The position numbers and the translations under genes were made by a program. Positions 25,246 through 37,099 of a stretch of DNA of 64,000 bases are shown one piece after another (position 1 is the first letter of the stretch; every line of letters begins with the position of its first letter). The stretch is taken from NCBI GenBank assembly GCA_019916065.1, contig CM034244.1, positions 28,884,471-28,948,470 of the forward strand, in the 5' to 3' direction. The notes beneath the pieces were generated by a model. It made no database searches. It was not told the origin of the DNA and was given only the letters and a program-made list of their open reading frames with translations. Origin of the DNA: Vitellaria paradoxa (lineage: Eukaryota; Streptophyta; Magnoliopsida; Ericales; Sapotaceae).

Positions 25246-26397
25246 GAAGCATGATTTTCAATTTTTTTTTTTGACTTAATTTTCAAACAAGTATTCAATT
25301 TTTTAAACAAAAAAATAATAAGAAGATGCCTTCTAAATAAATTTTTGTTGCTAATTTACAAAAAAAACTTATTAACATAAATAAAAATAATAATTAACAA
25401 AAACATAATCAAATGGCCTAAATATTTCCTAAGGAGAACTATAACAATAGGTGCATTTTTTATTTTTTATTAGGGAGTGTTTAGTTTAAAAATATTTAAA
25501 AATTTTACTTTTATAAAATTTGTAACTAAATTTTATTACGAATCATTTTTATTCTAATTTTTTATTTTTAATTTTTAAAATTTATTTGATCATATCAAAT
25601 TACAGTAAAATTCATTAATTTTAATTAATTTTTATATTTTTTTAATTAAATTTTTTCACCTTTCACATTAATGTAACATCTTCTTACTTTTATTCTATTA
25701 TTTCCCTTACTTTCGGCGATACTAAGCAAATACCACCGAAAAGTAAAAGTAACAATCTTAAAAAATAGCAGGCAACAGGCTCAGAGGACCACGTGATCAA
25801 CTAAAAGGCTGCTACCCTGCTAATAGAGCGCGTTTGACAACCCAACAATTAGTAGAAAAAAATACTAAAAATCATGTTTTATGTGTTTAGTAAAATCATA
25901 AATTTTTTTATTTTTTACGATTTATTATAATAAAAAGTATACTCTATAATTATAATTTTTTAATTTATTACAATAAAAAATATACTAAATATCTAAAAAT
26001 TATCATTTTTTTATTTTATTACAGTAAAAAATTTATCAAATAGTCAAAAATTATTAAAAAATTATTAAAAATTTTACTTAGTTCAACCAAACACACATAA
26101 AATTACAAAAAAAAACACCAAAAAAATTATTAAAACTTAAAATTTTCAACTTCCACGCACCCCCATTTGTAATTTAACTTTCAGCATCTGATATGTATGA
26201 AGGTGCATGTTCCGGCTGCTACACCGCCATGCACAATATTATTTTCTCTATCCATAAATTTTGAACTAACCATAACCTTATGCAATAATTTACAGAACAC
26301 ACACCTCGCCATGTAAATACATACATAAATAATCCGATTCAGGCATCTATCTCTCTCTCTCACAGCTCCGACTCTGTCCGCCCACAATCTCCCTCGG

Positions 26398-26398
<1 letters not shown>

Positions 26399-26430
<32 letters not shown>
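26399..26430. repeat. CT microsatellite in the 5' leader/promoter of the GT29 gene
   Basis: Sixteen uninterrupted CT units, with a shorter CT run at 26350-26361. CT/GA tracts close to the transcription start are common in plant 5' regions; any regulatory role here is inferred. The minus-strand ORF at 26181-26477 merely translates this repeat. Confidence 0.75.
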
Positions 26431-26431
<1 letters not shown>

Positions 26432-26524
26432 GGGGTTTACGAAATTTATTTTTATACATATACGTACAAACATACATGTATGTATAGTTACAGTGCTAAG
26501 TTGGGTGGATTTGAATGCGAGGGG

Positions 26525-26596
26525 ATGAAGAGCGATCGAACTCCGAGATCCGCGGTGACCAGACTCATTGCTAGGCGTATTTGCTGCAAGATTTAG
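26525..26596 (+). CDS. Upstream ORF (23 codons) in the GALT29A-like leader
   Basis: ATG at 26525 opens a 23-residue frame (MKSDRTPRSA...) ending at TAG 26594-26596, 49 bp before the main start. Its start context has G at -3, whereas the main ATG has C at -3. A scanning ribosome could therefore use the upstream start if it lies in the transcript. Conservation is unknown; it may be incidental. Confidence 0.35.
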   Translation: MKSDRTPRSAVTRLIARRICCKI

Positions 26597-26645
26597 CGGC
26601 GGCGTGAAGCGTGATTTGTTAGCTCAAGAGTAGGACTCGGCTCCG

Positions 26646-27824
26646 ATGAAGCGGTCGGTGAGGCCCTTCTTCAGCGTGTTGCTGCTCATTGTGATGGCCG
26701 GCACTCTGAGCTGCCGAGTCGCGATTCGCCGCGGGTTCGCCTCGGTTCAGCTCGAAAGCTACGTGGCTGTGGCCGGGAAGCCGGCGGCGGTGGTGCCGGC
26801 GTTCAATGCGACGCTGCTGAAATTGGCGGCTGTCGATTTGGGGGAACCGCAGTTGAAGCAAGAGGTCGAGCAGTTGTTGGAGGGGAATTTCGGAAGTCAG
26901 GGGCGGCACCGGTCCTTAGTGCCGTCGACGGGGAGGTACAATCGCGTCGATGTCCGGACGAGGACGTCGAGGGGCATGCCGGTGAAGATCCGATCGCCGC
27001 AGTTTTACCGGCTGTGGCTGGACCTCCGGAGGAACTTGCAAGATTGGTGGCGGAACAGGCGGTTCCAGCCGGATATAATGTCGGAGTTGGTCCGTCTAGT
27101 TAGGGTTCCGATTGATCGGCACAGTGGGCAATTAGGTCCAGAGAGAAGGTACTCTTCCTGTGCTGTGGTGGGGAATAGCGGAATTTTGCTGAAGAGCGTG
27201 TATGGTGAATTGATCGATGGGCACGAAATCGTGATTCGATTGAACAACGCTAGAACTGGTGGCTTCGAGCACAATGTCGGTTCAAAAACGAGCATTTCAT
27301 TCATAAACAGCAATATATTGCATTTGTGTGCTCGGAGAGAGGGCTGTTCCTGCCATCCCTATGGGGCAACAATTCCTCTCCTCATGTATATTTGCCAACC
27401 AACCCATTTCTTGGATTTTACACTCTGCAATTCATCTCACAAAGCCCCTTTGCTCATTACAGATCCGCGGTTCGATTTGTTGTGCACTCGGATTGTGAAG
27501 TATTACTCTTTGAAAAGATTTGTGGAGGAGATGAAGAAGCCTGTAGAAGAATGGCGTTCCACCCACGATGGTTCTCTGTTTCATTATTCTTCGGGTATGC
27601 AAGCTGTTATGCTTGCTTTGGGAATTTGTGACAAAGTTAGCATATTTGGGTTTGGAAAATCAGCTTCAGCTAAGCACCATTACCATACCAATCAGAAGGC
27701 TGAGCTGCATTTGCATGACTATGAAGCAGAGTATGATCTTTATCGAGATCTCGTTGAAAGACCGCATGTAGTACCATTCATCTCGGACAAGTTCAAGTTT
27801 CCTCCTGTGGTAATATATCAATGA
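26646..27824 (+). CDS. GALT29A: GT29 sialyltransferase-like glycosyltransferase (beta-1,6-galactosyltransferase GALT29A-like)
   Basis: An uninterrupted 392-residue frame closely resembles Arabidopsis GALT29A (about 398 residues) from the first residues (MKRSVRP) to a VIYQ end. Known role of that family: a Golgi enzyme that elongates and branches beta-1,6-galactan side chains of arabinogalactan-proteins, although it belongs to the sialyltransferase family GT29. Visible parts: a short cytosolic tail and one membrane anchor at residues 8-22 (type II protein); a stem with an N-glycosylation sequon NAT at 54; sialylmotif L at about 171-220 (CAVVGNSG, then EIVIRLNNA and [12 protein letters not shown]); sialylmotif S at about 308-336 ([20 protein letters not shown]); and the VS-type [10 protein letters not shown] at 344-353. 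A second sequon NSS is at 262. Start chosen by family similarity and length. The coding region is intronless and its 5' third is GC-rich, unlike the surroundings. No disabling change seen; probably functional. Confidence 0.95.
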   Translation: MKRSVRPFFSVLLLIVMAGTLSCRVAIRRGFASVQLESYVAVAGKPAAVVPAFNATLLKLAAVDLGEPQLKQEVEQLLEGNFGSQGRHRSLVPSTGRYNRVDVRTRTSRGMPVKIRSPQFYRLWLDLRRNLQDWWRNRRFQPDIMSELVRLVRVPIDRHSGQLGPERRYSSCAVVGNSGILLKSVYGELIDGHEIVIRLNNARTGGFEHNVGSKTSISFINSNILHLCARREGCSCHPYGATIPLLMYICQPTHFLDFTLCNSSHKAPLLITDPRFDLLCTRIVKYYSLKRFVEEMKKPVEEWRSTHDGSLFHYSSGMQAVMLALGICDKVSIFGFGKSASAKHHYHTNQKAELHLHDYEAEYDLYRDLVERPHVVPFISDKFKFPPVVIYQ

Positions 27825-28013
27825 CACTCCATCACATAGTGAAACCTTTTTGCTTCTGTGGGAATTTGTTGTGTGGTTTGCTTTTTTGTCTAGTTCAAAT
27901 TTGTTTGTTCGTGTTGTATCAGTAGTAGTAGTCCCTAATGAGAACAAGAAATTGATGAACACGGTTGAATTGTTTCTCTTCCATTTTAAGATTCCTTTGT
28001 ATACTGAAGAATG

Positions 28014-28782
28014 GAGTTTGGGGGTGTTACACAAAGTGTAAAATTGAAACAGAAGTAATGCATTCTTGTTTGCTTTTGTTGCTCAATTGGTTTGGGCTAA
28101 AATTAGTGCCTGCCATTTATAAAGAACAAGCCTTTTAATTTCTTACCGACAAATGTTCTGCTTTATCATATCGACTTCACAGTCACTCCTTACATGGAAA
28201 TCTCCAAAACCTTGGAGTGACATTAAATTTGGCTTGTCTTGCAGTGGATGATATAATACTTGCTGTTATGTTCATTGTATGATTGATTATCCAAATCTAT
28301 GAACTTATTGCTGAAATATGATCATAGTTTTGCATCCCAGCAGTTTCCACGAGTGAGATATATAGTTACCAAAGTTTTATAATCTTCTCTCTTGAAAGGA
28401 GTTTGGGGGTGTTCACAAAATGTAAAATTGAAACAGAAGAAATGCATTCTTGTTTGCTTTTGTTGCTCAATTGGTTTGGGCTAAAATTAGTACCTGCCAT
28501 TTATAAAGAACTAGCCTTTTAATTTCATACTGACAAATGTTCTGCTTTATCATATCAACTTCACAGTCACTCCTTACATGGAAATCTCCAAAACCTTGGA
28601 GTGACATTAAATTTGGGTTGTCTTGCAGTGGATGATATAATACTTTCGATCTATTGTGTTCATTGTATGATTGATTATCCAAATCTATGAACTTATTGCT
28701 GAAATATGATCATAGTTTTGCATCCCAGCAGTTTCCATGAGTGAGATATATAGTTACCAAAGTTTTATAAGCTTCTCTGTCT
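28014..28782. repeat. 385-bp tandem duplication 3' of the GT29 gene
   Basis: GAGTTTGGGGGTGTT begins at 28014 and again at 28399. The two copies run in parallel, sharing for example TTGAAACAGAAG, CAATTGGTTTGGGCTAAAAT and CCATGGAA-like stretches, to the GAGTGAGATATATAGTTACC end. Copy 1 is 28014-28398; copy 2 runs from 28399 to about 28782. The gene's 3' untranslated region probably ends before or within copy 1. Confidence 0.85.
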
Positions 28783-28800
28783 CAAATGGACATTGTCTAG

Positions 28801-28878
28801 GTCCGAGAGTGTGAGCGATCGGAAGCAATGATTGACTTACTGGAGACATTGGCCACCAAGTTACAAAATCTAAAGTAG
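28801..28878 (+). other. Possible orphan exon, 25 codons
   Basis: Directly after a splice-acceptor-like ATTGTCTAG, a frame of 25 sense codons (VRECERSEAMIDLLETLATK, then five more) runs to TAG at 28876-28878. The composition (charged, LLETLATKLQNL amphipathic pattern) looks coding, unlike the surrounding AT-rich sequence. I do not recognise the family. It could be a terminal exon of an alternative transcript, a relic of a lost gene, or chance. Confidence 0.25.
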
Positions 28879-30828
28879 GTACTTTATTAGTAGAAATTCA
28901 GGTATTTCATGAATTTGCATCTAGAACTGGGTAGAAATTCAGTCATCATATTATAATTTATTTATTTGCTTTTGTGTGCATCAAGGGTGTCTATATATGA
29001 AAGCAGCTATATTCATGTGTTTATTTTTAACCCATCCCATTGTTGCCTCTTATTTGCATGATCTACATTTTATGGGCAGATGGCTTATGTTGTGGGCTGA
29101 TCGTTGGAACTAAATGAGCTAACATAATTTGATTGATGCTTTGATAACGATCTTCTAAAATATTATCGTGGATGCACACCTTTTCTGAATGAAGGCGGCA
29201 AATTTATCATTTTTATTCTCAATTTACAATTGAAGAGCATGAAACATAGCATTATGGTGGATATACACCATCAAAATATCCAAAGTCTCACCTCTTGCTG
29301 AAGAGGATTTTGAAATTAAGTAATCATGCCTATCGTTCAAAATTTCTGAATCAGGTGATGCATAGTGCTTAGCTAATTAAGGGTTTCAAAACGGCACAAT
29401 AGCAAATTAGGTTGATATCTCCTTATTTTCTGATATCTTGTCAATATGGTAGCAAATTGAGCCGATATCTCGCCCAATATGTTACGAGAAATGGGTTGAC
29501 ACACTGGGATTTCATTTTGGTCTCTTCTGACACAGAGACGAGACGGTGATATCTTGGCTGAGATCACTAAGGATTTTGAACTATGATCACGCCTTCTTCA
29601 TGTACTTCTCATCAAAAATTAGAAATTTGTGTTTTAAAATGACATTATAACTGTGTTTCGTGATTGTCCTATACAATTAGGCGTTACAGATCTCAGGTAT
29701 GATATTTGAAGATAAATGAATTGGTGGTAGGAATAATTGGCCAATTCAGGCTTAGTAGCCTTTATTTTCTTGCCTAAAATATTTAATGCAAGTTATAGGT
29801 TTCATATTATATGAGATTTTCCCATATGATTTTTCACCAGCCTTATGCCTACCCTGCTATAATTGATGCAAGTTTAGATTTCATATATTTTATTGGATTT
29901 TCTAATCTTGTGATTATTCCCAAACCACCCATTGGCTTGTTAGCTACTTACTGAACATGATCCACAATACATTCTCAGTAAATTTTGAACAGTTTTTGAC
30001 ACAACACATGACAAGTTTGATGGTGTCTCGGGAAATTCAAAATAATTGTATTTATGCAACCAGTGGTAGGGCTGGAAAAGATGATTTGAGCTTCCATTAG
30101 AAAGCTCTTGACAAAATTTTAATTACATTTTGATATGCTGTGAAATAAAACCACTTGAATTCGTACCGAACCACCCCCAAAAGCACATCTGTGTTGTCTA
30201 CTTATTCCATTGCTTTCTAGAGATTTGGCCTTGAACTATTCTTTTGTTTTCTGTATTTGTGTTCGCTGCAATATTTATTATATAGAATGTGAATTATTTC
30301 GGTGAAACGAGAACAGGAACACGATACACTTATATTTTGAAATGCGACATTAGAGCCATTGTAATAGTTTGGTATATAAAAGTGACTTATGTTTTAAGAA
30401 CAAATTATTTAAGAGAATAACTATTTATAAAATTAAGTACACTTTCTTTACGATACGGGCCTTTACTTATTATTATTTTATAAAAGTTTAAATTTATTAT
30501 CTCCTTGAACTTCAAAATTTATTAGTTATCATCACACCATTTGTTATCAATTCACAAATTTTAAAGGTCTTTTTCATATAAATATAATATAAGTATAATT
30601 TTTTTGAATTATCAAGTGTTTGTTTGGAGTGCCAAATTGGCCCCTAAAAAAAAGTGTGTAAATTTTGGATTGTTGATTATTTGGTTTATTCCTGGAAAAG
30701 TGTGAAAAAATTGGTCAAATTAGAAACAATTGGAGAAAATTTAGATTTTTTTTTGCTAAATTTGATAATTTAATATATTAGTACTTTAATGTATCACCTC
30801 TAGAATCGCGCTTTTGAAACAAAACTTC
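28879..30828. other. Intergenic region, no gene recognised
   Basis: AT-rich unique-looking sequence with no long frame. A GATATCT-rich patch at about 29410-29560 (for example GATATCTCCTTATT, GATATCTCGCCC, GATATCTTGGC) is mildly repetitive. No element ends were found. Confidence 0.45.
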
Positions 30829-31079
30829 TATATTAATATGGAAATATTTTCTTCACATTTACAAGCACATTTAGTTTTGTTCTAAATATTCCTTGCCTGA
30901 AAGAACGTAGACCATAATTATAGGATTGACTTGTACCAAATTTGTTACCATACTTAGCTAGAATATGTTAAGATATTACTTAATTGTAGGCTATTTTTAG
31001 ATTGTATTCCTATATAAAATCCTTAGCAACTTAATAAAAATTTAAGTTTTGATCTAATCAATATTTAGTGAATCCTTTA

Positions 31080-31091
31080 TGATATTAGAGC
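31080..31091 (+). promoter_or_regulatory. Primer-binding site of the 30.8-35.4 kb copia
   Basis: TGATATTAGAGC differs from the Met-tRNA complement TGGTATCAGAGC at two positions, and directly follows the left LTR. Confidence 0.75.
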
Positions 31092-34000
31092 ATATCATAC
31101 TCTACTTAGTTTTGATTCTGTCGACTTCACCAAAACTCAATTTTTTTCTAAGGCCACCCATATCAAAGCAATTGTTACCTCTAATATCACCACTCTTCCA
31201 AACACTACTCAAACAGTGGCTGGCCTTCTTTTTGTTGCCATTAATCCCAGCACACAACTTCCACTTCATCTTACTTCGTCCAAATTTCCATCTTATCGTG
31301 CTCAGCTTGAGTCATAGTCGGTTACGACTTGATAGATACTTTGATGGCACTATGTTTGGTCCATCTAAGACTTAAATGATCAGCCCAATTCATTATATAC
31401 TCACTAGTTTTGCCAAGACAAACTATTTCTACATGCAGTTTTTTGTTCTGTTAACAAGAAGATCATGCCCTTAATCCTCCTTGCTTCCACCACTCATGAT
31501 ATGTGGGACAAGATTAAGCGGTTATATGCTAACTAGTTTGGTAGCTATGTTATGTAACTCAAGTAAGATTTGTCTATGCTCCAGCATGGTTATCGGACCA
31601 TCTCGAAGTTTCTTTAGGTTGTTAAATTTTGTACTGATGAACTTGCTACCATTGATATTTCACTCTTTCATGATGGCATCGCTTTTCACATTCTCAATGA
31701 TCTCAGCCTTGAGTTTTGTGACATTGCCACTCTGATTAGGGCTTGTGAGTCTTTCTTATTCTTTAAGGAACTCCATGACCTCTTAGCTGCTCACTAGAGT
31801 TATCTTAAGCGACTTGATGCTACTTCAGCATCTACAATGGCTACTGCCAATGTAGGTTAGGATGGCCAGTCAGGTTATTCGCACTACTCACAATGACGTA
31901 CGAATACCACAAAATCTGCCTATTTTCAATACCATAAAAATTCTAGCAAGAATTTGGACAAAGGGTCCAATCACATTTTGAAGTCCATTGCCAACATTGT
32001 TGTCAGCTTTGTGACATTCCTAGCCATTCAGCTAAAACATGTTGCAAGTCCTTAAAACCATCTTTGCCCAGGCTTGTGGCCAGTTAGTCTGCTGAGGATG
32101 ATACCAGCAGGTGATATCACCAACAAACACTAGTTAGTGGATAGTGGTGCCTCGCATAACATTACCTTGGATCTCTCCAATCTGTCAATTCATCCAAAGT
32201 ATGACAGCACTAATGAAGTCGTCATTAGGGACGGTTTAGTTTTGATAGTCACACATATTAGTTCTTATACTTTAAATTGCAATTCCCATTCCTTTAAATT
32301 AGATAATACTCTGTCCTATCTATTCACAAAAATCTAATTTTGGCTCATCATTTTTCTAAAACTAATGACATTTCTATGGAGTTTTACCCTTATTTTTTCA
32401 TTGTGAAGGATCTGAAAATGGGGGAGATCCTCCTGTGAGGACCATGTGAGAATGGTGGTGGATTCGAAATCTTCCACGGTCACAGCCTTGGTTGGTGAGC
32501 GCACAAGTCTTGATGGCTGGTATAAATGTCTAGGGCACCACTCATCTATAGTTGTGTCCCATTTAGTTTAGTTATTTTGATTCCAAACAAAATGTACGCA
32601 CTTCGGATTTATCTTCCTCTTGCTGCTTAAATAATAGTTGTTGTCAACCTTTTAGGTCAACTTCTTTGCTCAGTTCTTATGTTTTGCAATATGTGTATTC
32701 GGATGTTTGGGGCCAAGTCCAATTACTTCAATTGATTGTCATAGATTTTGTCATTTTTATTGATCATTTTTTCCAAAGTATGCGTGATTTTTTTTGTTAA
32801 AGGCTAAGTTAGAGGTTGATTATATTTTTCATAATTTCAAAATCATGGTTGAAAAATGATTTGATTCATCGATTAAAAATTTTTATTCTGATAATGTAAG
32901 TGAATTCCTTAAACTAAAGTCGTTCTATAGTAGCGTAAGTGGTTTTTACACCACTGCCACACATATCCCTCAACAAAATGGAACTTTCGGAAGGTGCCAT
33001 CAACAAATTGTTACCAATGGACTTACGTTGTTAACCCAAGCATCTCTCCCATTAATATTTTGAAACTATGCTTTTGAAACTATGGTTTACACAAGAAATC
33101 GAACACCCACTTCAATTTCTAAAAATTAAACTTCTTTTGAAGATCTCTTTGGTTGAACACCAAACTTTACAAAACTTCACATTTTGGGGTGCCTTGTTTT
33201 CTATAGCTTCAACCTTATACTCAACATAAATTGGATCATCATTCCAAATCATGTTTATTTCTAGAATACTCTACTTCTCAAAATGTCTATAAATGTTTTG
33301 ATTTCTCGGCACATCGACTTTATTTATCAGAGCATGTACCTTTCAATGAAAGTATTTTTCCCTTTACGTTAATGTTGCCATCATCACAAAATGTGTCTCC
33401 CACCATAACATGTTGTCTCGTGGTTAATTCAATTCCACTAGTTCCTTTAGTTTGGTTTACGGCACAACAATTGGCATTATCTTTTCCTTTAGATCATTCA
33501 ATAACTTCCCTGCCTAACTCGAATTTCCTTACCCTATCATCCATTGGTGCTGGTGTGTCAAACCTACCTGAGCACTCCCATTCTTTTGTACCTACTCGCG
33601 AGTTAGCACACCCCCCTCATGAGCCTACCCCGATACCTACACAAGCCTAGCCATAAGCCTTGGTTCCTAACCTTAACCTCTTCTTACCTTTTCCCACTCG
33701 AACTATGGTCACTCGCTCAATGAACAATATTCCTAAAACAAAACAATTGAATATTGTGACTAAACACTCTCTTTCGGACAATGTTTAACCTACCTGTGTA
33801 ACTCGAACTATGAAAAGTCTTCAATGGCACGGAGCCATGTTTGATGAATTGGAATGTGTTGATGAGACACGAAACTTAGGATTTAGTGCCTCACACAGTT
33901 TCACAACATTGTTAACTGCAAAGGGGTTTATCGAATTAAATACAAACTAGATAGGTTTATCATTAAGCCCGTTACAGTTCACACAAAACTTTTCATTGCA

Positions 34001-35103
34001 GTCATGAAGAGGTGGACCATTCATCAGCTCAATGTAAACAATGTTTTTCTACGTAGCTCTTTACAAGAGAATGACTATATGGCTCAACCGTAGGGATTCA
34101 TTGATTCCACTAATCCCTCCTATGTTTATTGGTTCAACAAGTCTATTTATGGGCTCAAACAAGTGCTATGGGTTTGGTATAAGGAACTCAGTAATAGTCT
34201 CCTAAAACTTGAGTTCACAAATTTCTGCTCAAAGTCGTTACTTTTTATTTTTTACGAGTCTAAATAACAATTTTTATCTTGATATATGTTGATGATATTA
34301 TTGTTAAAGGAAGTAATTTATAGGCCATTTCCAAGATGATAAACCAATTGGGTGCGTTATTTTCTCTGAAGACTTAGGCACACTCCATTATTTTTTCGGT
34401 ATAGAACCTCGTTAATGTTCATCAGGTTTACTTCTAACTTAGAGAAAATATATACAAGATCAATTATCTCATACATTTATGGATGAGGCAAAACTCGTGA
34501 ACACCCCTCTAGCTACACAACCTTCTTTTGTACATAATGATGGCAGTCCACTATTCAGTGTTACTATCTATAGTAGTGTTGTTGGCTTCTTACAATATCT
34601 TGCACTTACTTAATTGAAAATTGCCTTTGTAGTAAATAAATTGGCTTAATTCATGCCCTTGCCAATTGAAACCTATTAGGCTGCCACAAAAAGGTAGCTA
34701 AGATATCTCAAGGCTAACATTACTTCTAACATTACTTATGGTCTACTCCTTCACCGCTCTGGCAATCATGATGACCACAACTCTGCCTCTACTTATGTTA
34801 TATTCTTGGGCTTGGAGTACTTGTAAAAAGCGCGTGGTTGCTCGCTCTTCCACTAAAGCTAAATATTGCTCCCTAGCTACTGCCACAACTGAAATTCTAT
34901 GGCTTATAGCTCTCTTGGGTGAACTTAAAATCGCATTGCTAGTGTCCTTGATTCTGTTATGTGATAACCTAGGTGCCATGCAATTAAGTTTAAATTCGGT
35001 TTTCCATTCCTGGATGAAGCCTATAGAAATTAATCTTTATTTTGTTCAAAAATTGGTGAACAAAAGCAAACTTTGCTTCTCCCAAGTCAGTGTGGTTGAT
35101 TAA
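31092..35103 (+). pseudogene. Copia gag-pol polyprotein pseudogene
   Basis: Several frames together read as one copia polyprotein. Gag sequence lies at 31100-31850. A complete CX2CX4HX4C zinc knuckle is at 32001-32042 (CQLCDIPSHSAKTC). The protease active-site segment VDSGASHNIT is at about 32134-32163. A pre-integrase/integrase segment with YVYSDVWG lies near 32690-32712, and integrase C-terminal sequence at 33231-33400. The reverse-transcriptase catalytic YVDD is at 34285-34296. RNase H sequence (VVARSSTKAKY, LLCDNLGAMQL) lies at 34820-34990, and a KQLPTRFH end near 35125. Known role: self-copying by reverse transcription. Many stops and frameshifts make it non-coding today. Confidence 0.9.
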
Positions 35104-35426
35104 CTCCCTAGATTTGCTTACTAAACAGCTGCCTACTCGCTTTCATTCCAATCTCAGCATCTCTAATGGATAACCAAGATTGCGGGGGCGTAACATAGAA
35201 ATATTCTATTCACATTTACAAGCACATTTACTTTTATTCTAAATATTTTGTTTCCTTCTCTGGAGTATTTGGGTTCATAGGTTATAATTATAGGATTGAC
35301 TTGTAACAAATTTGTTATCATATTACTTAATTGTAAGCTAATTTTCAGATTATATTCTGTATAAAATCCTTAACAAGTTAATAGAAATTCAAGTTTTAAT
35401 CTAATCAATATTCAATGAATCCTTTA

Positions 35427-35960
35427 TGTATCAAAATATGATTCGAATGGGCAGTGGTTCATTGGCACTAAATAGGGATCATATGTGTATAATATCTCAT
35501 CATTCCCTAGTTTCGGGTGATTCGGTCTTTGTACTGTTTGTTCTTTTGTTTTCTATCTGTGTTGTGTTTGCTTTCACCCTGTTTTCTGTATATATTGTGT
35601 TTTTACATTTTCCTGATGCATATAAAAAATATATGTGCAATTGTTTAATATGAATCAAGACATCTTAGAATTAAATAATATAATAAAAAGTATAAATTGA
35701 AGTATATATCTAAATATTTATATATATATAAATATTTCAATGATAAAAATTAAATTTGAAGTTTTATGTAACTTATCTCATCTAATTTAAAATAAAAATT
35801 GAGTTGATGGTGTATATCTATTCTTGATTTTTTTTATTTTTTTATAGCCATATGCGTTTAAATTCATTGATTTTGAAAACAATCTTAGTATATGCTGGAT
35901 AATTTAATCAAGCAATCATGTAGATAATTGCAAAAGATAATAAGATGGCGGAAGAAAATA
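35427..35960. other. Spacer, no gene recognised
   Basis: AT-rich sequence. The 75-codon frame at 35426-35653 straddles the LTR edge and has no recognisable motif; its hydrophobic stretch reflects T-richness. Confidence 0.45.
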
Positions 35961-36096
35961 AGATTATATTTGGTACATAGGAATGAAATGGAATCCATTC
36001 TCACTTTATTACCCTAATCTCATGTTTGGTATTAAAAAATAAAGTTGAAATACTATTCCATGAGAATAGCCATTCCTACGTTAAGTAGGAAACGGC

Positions 36097-36970
36097 TAGG
36101 GATGGGAACGGGGCAGATCGGAGGCGGATATAGTATTATCCAAATCCAAACTTTAAATCCTCCGCCTACCTCCAAATTTGCCCCGAATTCCAAGCAGATA
36201 TTTTTTTGGACCTCTATCCCCGCTCCAAATAAAGAACAGATATATTCACGGATATCCAAAAATCCAAACCATTTGTTCACCTTCGAATCTGCCCTTAAGT
36301 TGTATGTAACCTATTATTACCAAATAATTCATCTCCAAAATCAAAATAATACATAATAACATATTTTCTAAATAATGTAATACATTTCAATAATCTAGAG
36401 TCCCAAATGATAGACATTATAAAATTTTAAATTTGCTTCTTTTAAGTTTTCTTGATTTTTGTGTATGAAAGAAATAAATTGAACTTTTAAAACTTTAATT
36501 TGCACAAAAGTATGAAAAAATTAAATTTATAATATCTTTCCCAAACACACCCTAATTAATACAAATTGATGACAATTTTTGTTTTAAATTTACTTATCAA
36601 TATTCATTTTAATGATAATAATAGTGAAGTTCAATAAGTCTAGAGTATTATGAATGTGAATATTGTTTGCCATGGTATAGCGACGATGTTGTCATCGTGG
36701 TTTCAAATGATTTGGGGTTATTCAAATATTTTTCAGCACAGATCGGGACAAATTAGGGCAGATTGGGGCAGATTCAGATTAGATATCGAATTCGGGGCAG
36801 ATTGGGACGGAGGCAATACCATCCCCATATCCGATCCAATATCCAAATTTTTTTAAAAAATCAAATCCAAATCCGATCCAATCTTCAAAAAAAAAAAATT
36901 TAAATTTCACATCCATTCAGATCAGATAACGGATCAAATTCGGACGGGTCGGCCGAGATGCCCATCCCTA
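36097..36970. mobile_element. Non-autonomous hAT element with perfect 8-bp target duplication
   Basis: Termini TAGGGATGGGAACGGGG (left) and, inverted from the right, TAGGGATGGGCATCTCGG. The octamer GAAACGGC flanks it exactly at 36089-36096 and 36971-36978. An 8-bp duplication and TAGGGATGG ends fit the hAT superfamily. The interior is AT-rich with CCGAATTC/GGATATC-type motifs (reverse-complement related at both ends) and no transposase. Confidence 0.85.
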
Positions 36971-37099
36971 GAAACGGCATTCCAAAGTTCAAGTGATGGA
37001 ATAACCATTTAATTGTAATCAAAATTTGATCCTAAAATTGAAAAAATAAAAATAAAAAATAAGCAACTACATTGTAATAAAAAAATTTCTTAATTACTC

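Larger units (their letters stand above)
21721..26160. other. AT-rich intergenic DNA upstream of the GT29 gene
   Basis: About 4.4 kb of A/T runs with local tandem duplications, listed separately, and no convincing coding sequence on either strand. A CACGTG-like CCACGTGATC occurs at about 25790. The stretch 25825-26095 is framed by GCGTTTGACAACCC and CAACCAAACACAC, faintly like a MITE, but the ends do not match well enough to call. Confidence 0.5.
30834..35426 (+). mobile_element. Ty1/copia LTR retrotransposon, heavily decayed
   Basis: A direct LTR pair (about 30834-31079 and 35191-35426) shares GAAATATTTTC/GAAATATTCT, CACATTTACAAGCACATTTA, ATAATTATAGGATTGACTTG and ATCTAATCAATATT. A primer site follows the left LTR and a purine tract (TGCGGGGGCG at 35181-35190) precedes the right one. 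The internal region shows gag, protease, integrase, reverse transcriptase and RNase H pieces in copia order. The termini are mutated: candidate flanks TATAT and TGTAT are only a partial target duplication. Confidence 0.85.

Noticed and set aside
25825..26100. MITE upstream of the GT29 gene
   Set aside because: GCGTTTG and CAAACAC ends are weak and no duplication was found.
26181..26477. 98-codon minus-strand ORF over the CT repeat
   Set aside because: The frame is produced by the microsatellite (RERERERE) and has no other support.
27326..27631. ORFs in other frames of the GT29 gene (also 27005-27313 minus, 27666-28034 minus)
   Set aside because: Shadows of the coding frame at 26646-27824, which alone has family similarity.
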